NCBI RefSeq assembly: GCF_029227915.1 | Contig: NC_079875.1 | Location: 17,603,001 to 17,663,000, forward strand | DNA length: 60,000 bases | Reading direction: 5' to 3' | Origin: Hydractinia symbiolongicarpus | Taxonomy: Eukaryota > Cnidaria > Hydrozoa > Anthoathecata > Hydractiniidae | Part shown: positions 58,728-60,000 of the stretch, piece by piece | Layout: each line of letters opens with the position of its first letter | How positions within the stretch are numbered: the stretch's first letter is position 1 | The notes under the pieces: model-generated | Database searches by the model: none | Told to the model about the DNA's origin: nothing | What the model saw: only the letters and a program-made list of their open reading frames with translations | Position numbers and translations under genes: made by a program

Positions 58728-59878
58728 TTTTTTAAACTAAACTACAGACCAGAATTGAGATGCTTCATCCACCATCCATTATAAATTTCACTGTAACTAA
58801 AAACTACAAAAAAGAAAAGGATGTAACAAGATATCATTTCCAATAACTCAAAATGTTGTTTGTCTTAACAGAAGACAAAAGTTATCCCCTTCTTTCCGTC
58901 CGGAGCTCTCTGAGATAAGCTTATTTGATACAACTACGCTAAAGAATGGGACTTTTCTTACTATAAATGACAAACTATTTTTTATGTTTAAACATGTAGA
59001 CGTAAAGAAAATTGAAAATGAGATTATGAATAGAAGTTCAAACTACAAAATTCAGTTTTAAAAATTTTCGCAGACTTCTCACAGTCGACACAAATAACCC
59101 GCAAATAATCATACGATCTGCGTTTTACATAAATCATCCTTTACTCCTCCCGCTTAAAATCCTACGTTCTCCTTCGCAGAGGCTAATAAGTAAAAAATTG
59201 TGAAAGTGTATCTTTTTTGTATTTTAACCAGATTTTTTACAAATGCTACTAAACTACGATAGAATGCATATTTTGTTTCTCTTTCGTACTAAAAAAAGTC
59301 CAAATATTTAAAGCCGGTGTCGTATATGATACAGAAGTAAACGCATTTTCATAAATTAAGTTTTCAAATGTCTTCAACAATATCCTATACTTTTAAACAA
59401 GTAAAAAAATCTTGCTAGATCTAAACATGAAATTTATGAGTCAGAGAGAGAGAAAAAAATGAGAAACGCAACATCCTAAAAACACAAACTGAACAAAATA
59501 CCAAGCTAAAAACGACGATGAACTACTACATGACGCGTCAGATTAGTCGTATTAATTTCGAACGATTTCCCGACGAAATCGAATTTGTTGACGTCGTCAC
59601 ACGAAACAAAATCAATAAAAATGTCAAGGCAGCTAAATTAAATACAAGAAAAAAAACGACATCAAATTAACGTCATAAAATAACGACGTCGTTTAAACCA
59701 ACAAGTGACGTATAATAATTTTACAAGCATTAATACATTATTTTTTTTTTAACTTAAAGATCTGTCAGAGAAAAACATGTAAATGCATTTTTTGTATTTA
59801 ATTTTTACTCAATCTAAAGCAGATATACAGAGAAAGCAGTTTTAACAATTTTCAAAAAGATTTTACAGTTCCTTGCAG
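58728..59878. other. Non-coding interval upstream of the LRRC61-like gene
   Basis: No gene is supported. The LRRC61 promoter and 5' UTR should lie at its start. Between 59520 and 59715 several CRE-half-site-like motifs cluster: TGACGCGTCA at about 59531, TGACGTCGTCA near 59589, AACGTCA near 59669, ACGACGTCG near 59682 and GTGACGTA near 59704. Whether this serves a gene beyond the window is unknown. Confidence 0.4.
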
Positions 59879-60000
59879 CCAGAAATAAACCGGCCTATCC
59901 TAAGCCAACATATACGTATTTTGTCTTCACAACGGACATCTTTTCTAACGGTTGGCAGACCAGTAAGACTGATACGGCACTTTGGAATCTCTCTTCGCCT
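59879..60000 (+). CDS. Possible exon of a gene extending past the window (partial)
   Basis: A pyrimidine-rich tract ending ccttgcag at 59878 is followed by sequence open to the window end in two frames. The phase-1 frame gives TYTYFVFTTDIFSNGWQTSK, which looks more protein-like than the AT-rich surroundings and has a GC-richer base composition. Nothing in it is recognised and no donor is seen before the end. Treat as a weak candidate. Confidence 0.25.

Noticed and set aside
1-60000. CRISPR array, operons or bacterial-type regulatory signals
   Set aside because: All genes are spliced with GT-AG introns; the only regular array is the 29-bp minisatellite, which has no unique spacers.

Overview
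The window is AT-rich, intron-dense metazoan nuclear DNA. Introns are short (about 100 bp to 4.7 kb), exons are small, and splice sites are canonical GT-AG. The gene content is animal: a basement-membrane laminin alpha chain, a Golgi Gal-3-O-sulfotransferase-like enzyme and an LRRC61-like protein. The composition, the density of small DNA transposons and a secreted cysteine-rich peptide gene suggest a non-bilaterian animal, most likely a cnidarian. That placement is inference; no marker here proves it.

Layout. 1-4194 is repeat-rich non-coding DNA. 4195-6054 (+) is a four-exon gene for a secreted precursor ending in a six-cysteine peptide. 8.2-12.8 kb is a patchwork of local duplications. It holds a decayed copy of the peptide gene (about 10376-10769), a 1.05-kb terminal-inverted-repeat element with two small virus-like ORFs (8696-9744), and Helitron-like copies including a four-unit head-to-tail array. 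14408-55755 (+) is a complete 52-exon laminin alpha gene whose spliced length is 8622 nt, or 2873 codons plus stop. Genes on the opposite strand lie inside its introns: a four-exon Gal3ST-like sulfotransferase in intron 10, tRNA-Gly(UCC) in intron 12, and in intron 42 a three-exon coiled-coil protein plus a tRNA-like sequence. 55902-58727 (-) is a ten-exon LRRC61-like gene, tail to tail with laminin. The last 120 bases may hold one exon of a further gene.

Main observation. The laminin has the expected order: signal peptide, LN, LE repeats, a domain IV-like globule, more LE repeats, coiled coil, then five LG domains. Two globular domains are inserted within its coiled coil. One is a C2 domain in exons 28-29, flanked by phase-0 introns. 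The other is an ILEI/FAM3-type domain in exons 33-34, flanked by phase-1 introns. Removing both leaves roughly 590 residues of coiled coil, about the usual length for a laminin alpha chain, so they look like exon-shuffled additions to an otherwise intact trimerisation region. I know of no described laminin with this architecture.

All gene models were assembled by eye from splice-site phase and family resemblance. Reading frames close without stops across every junction I used, but no transcript data or database search was available.
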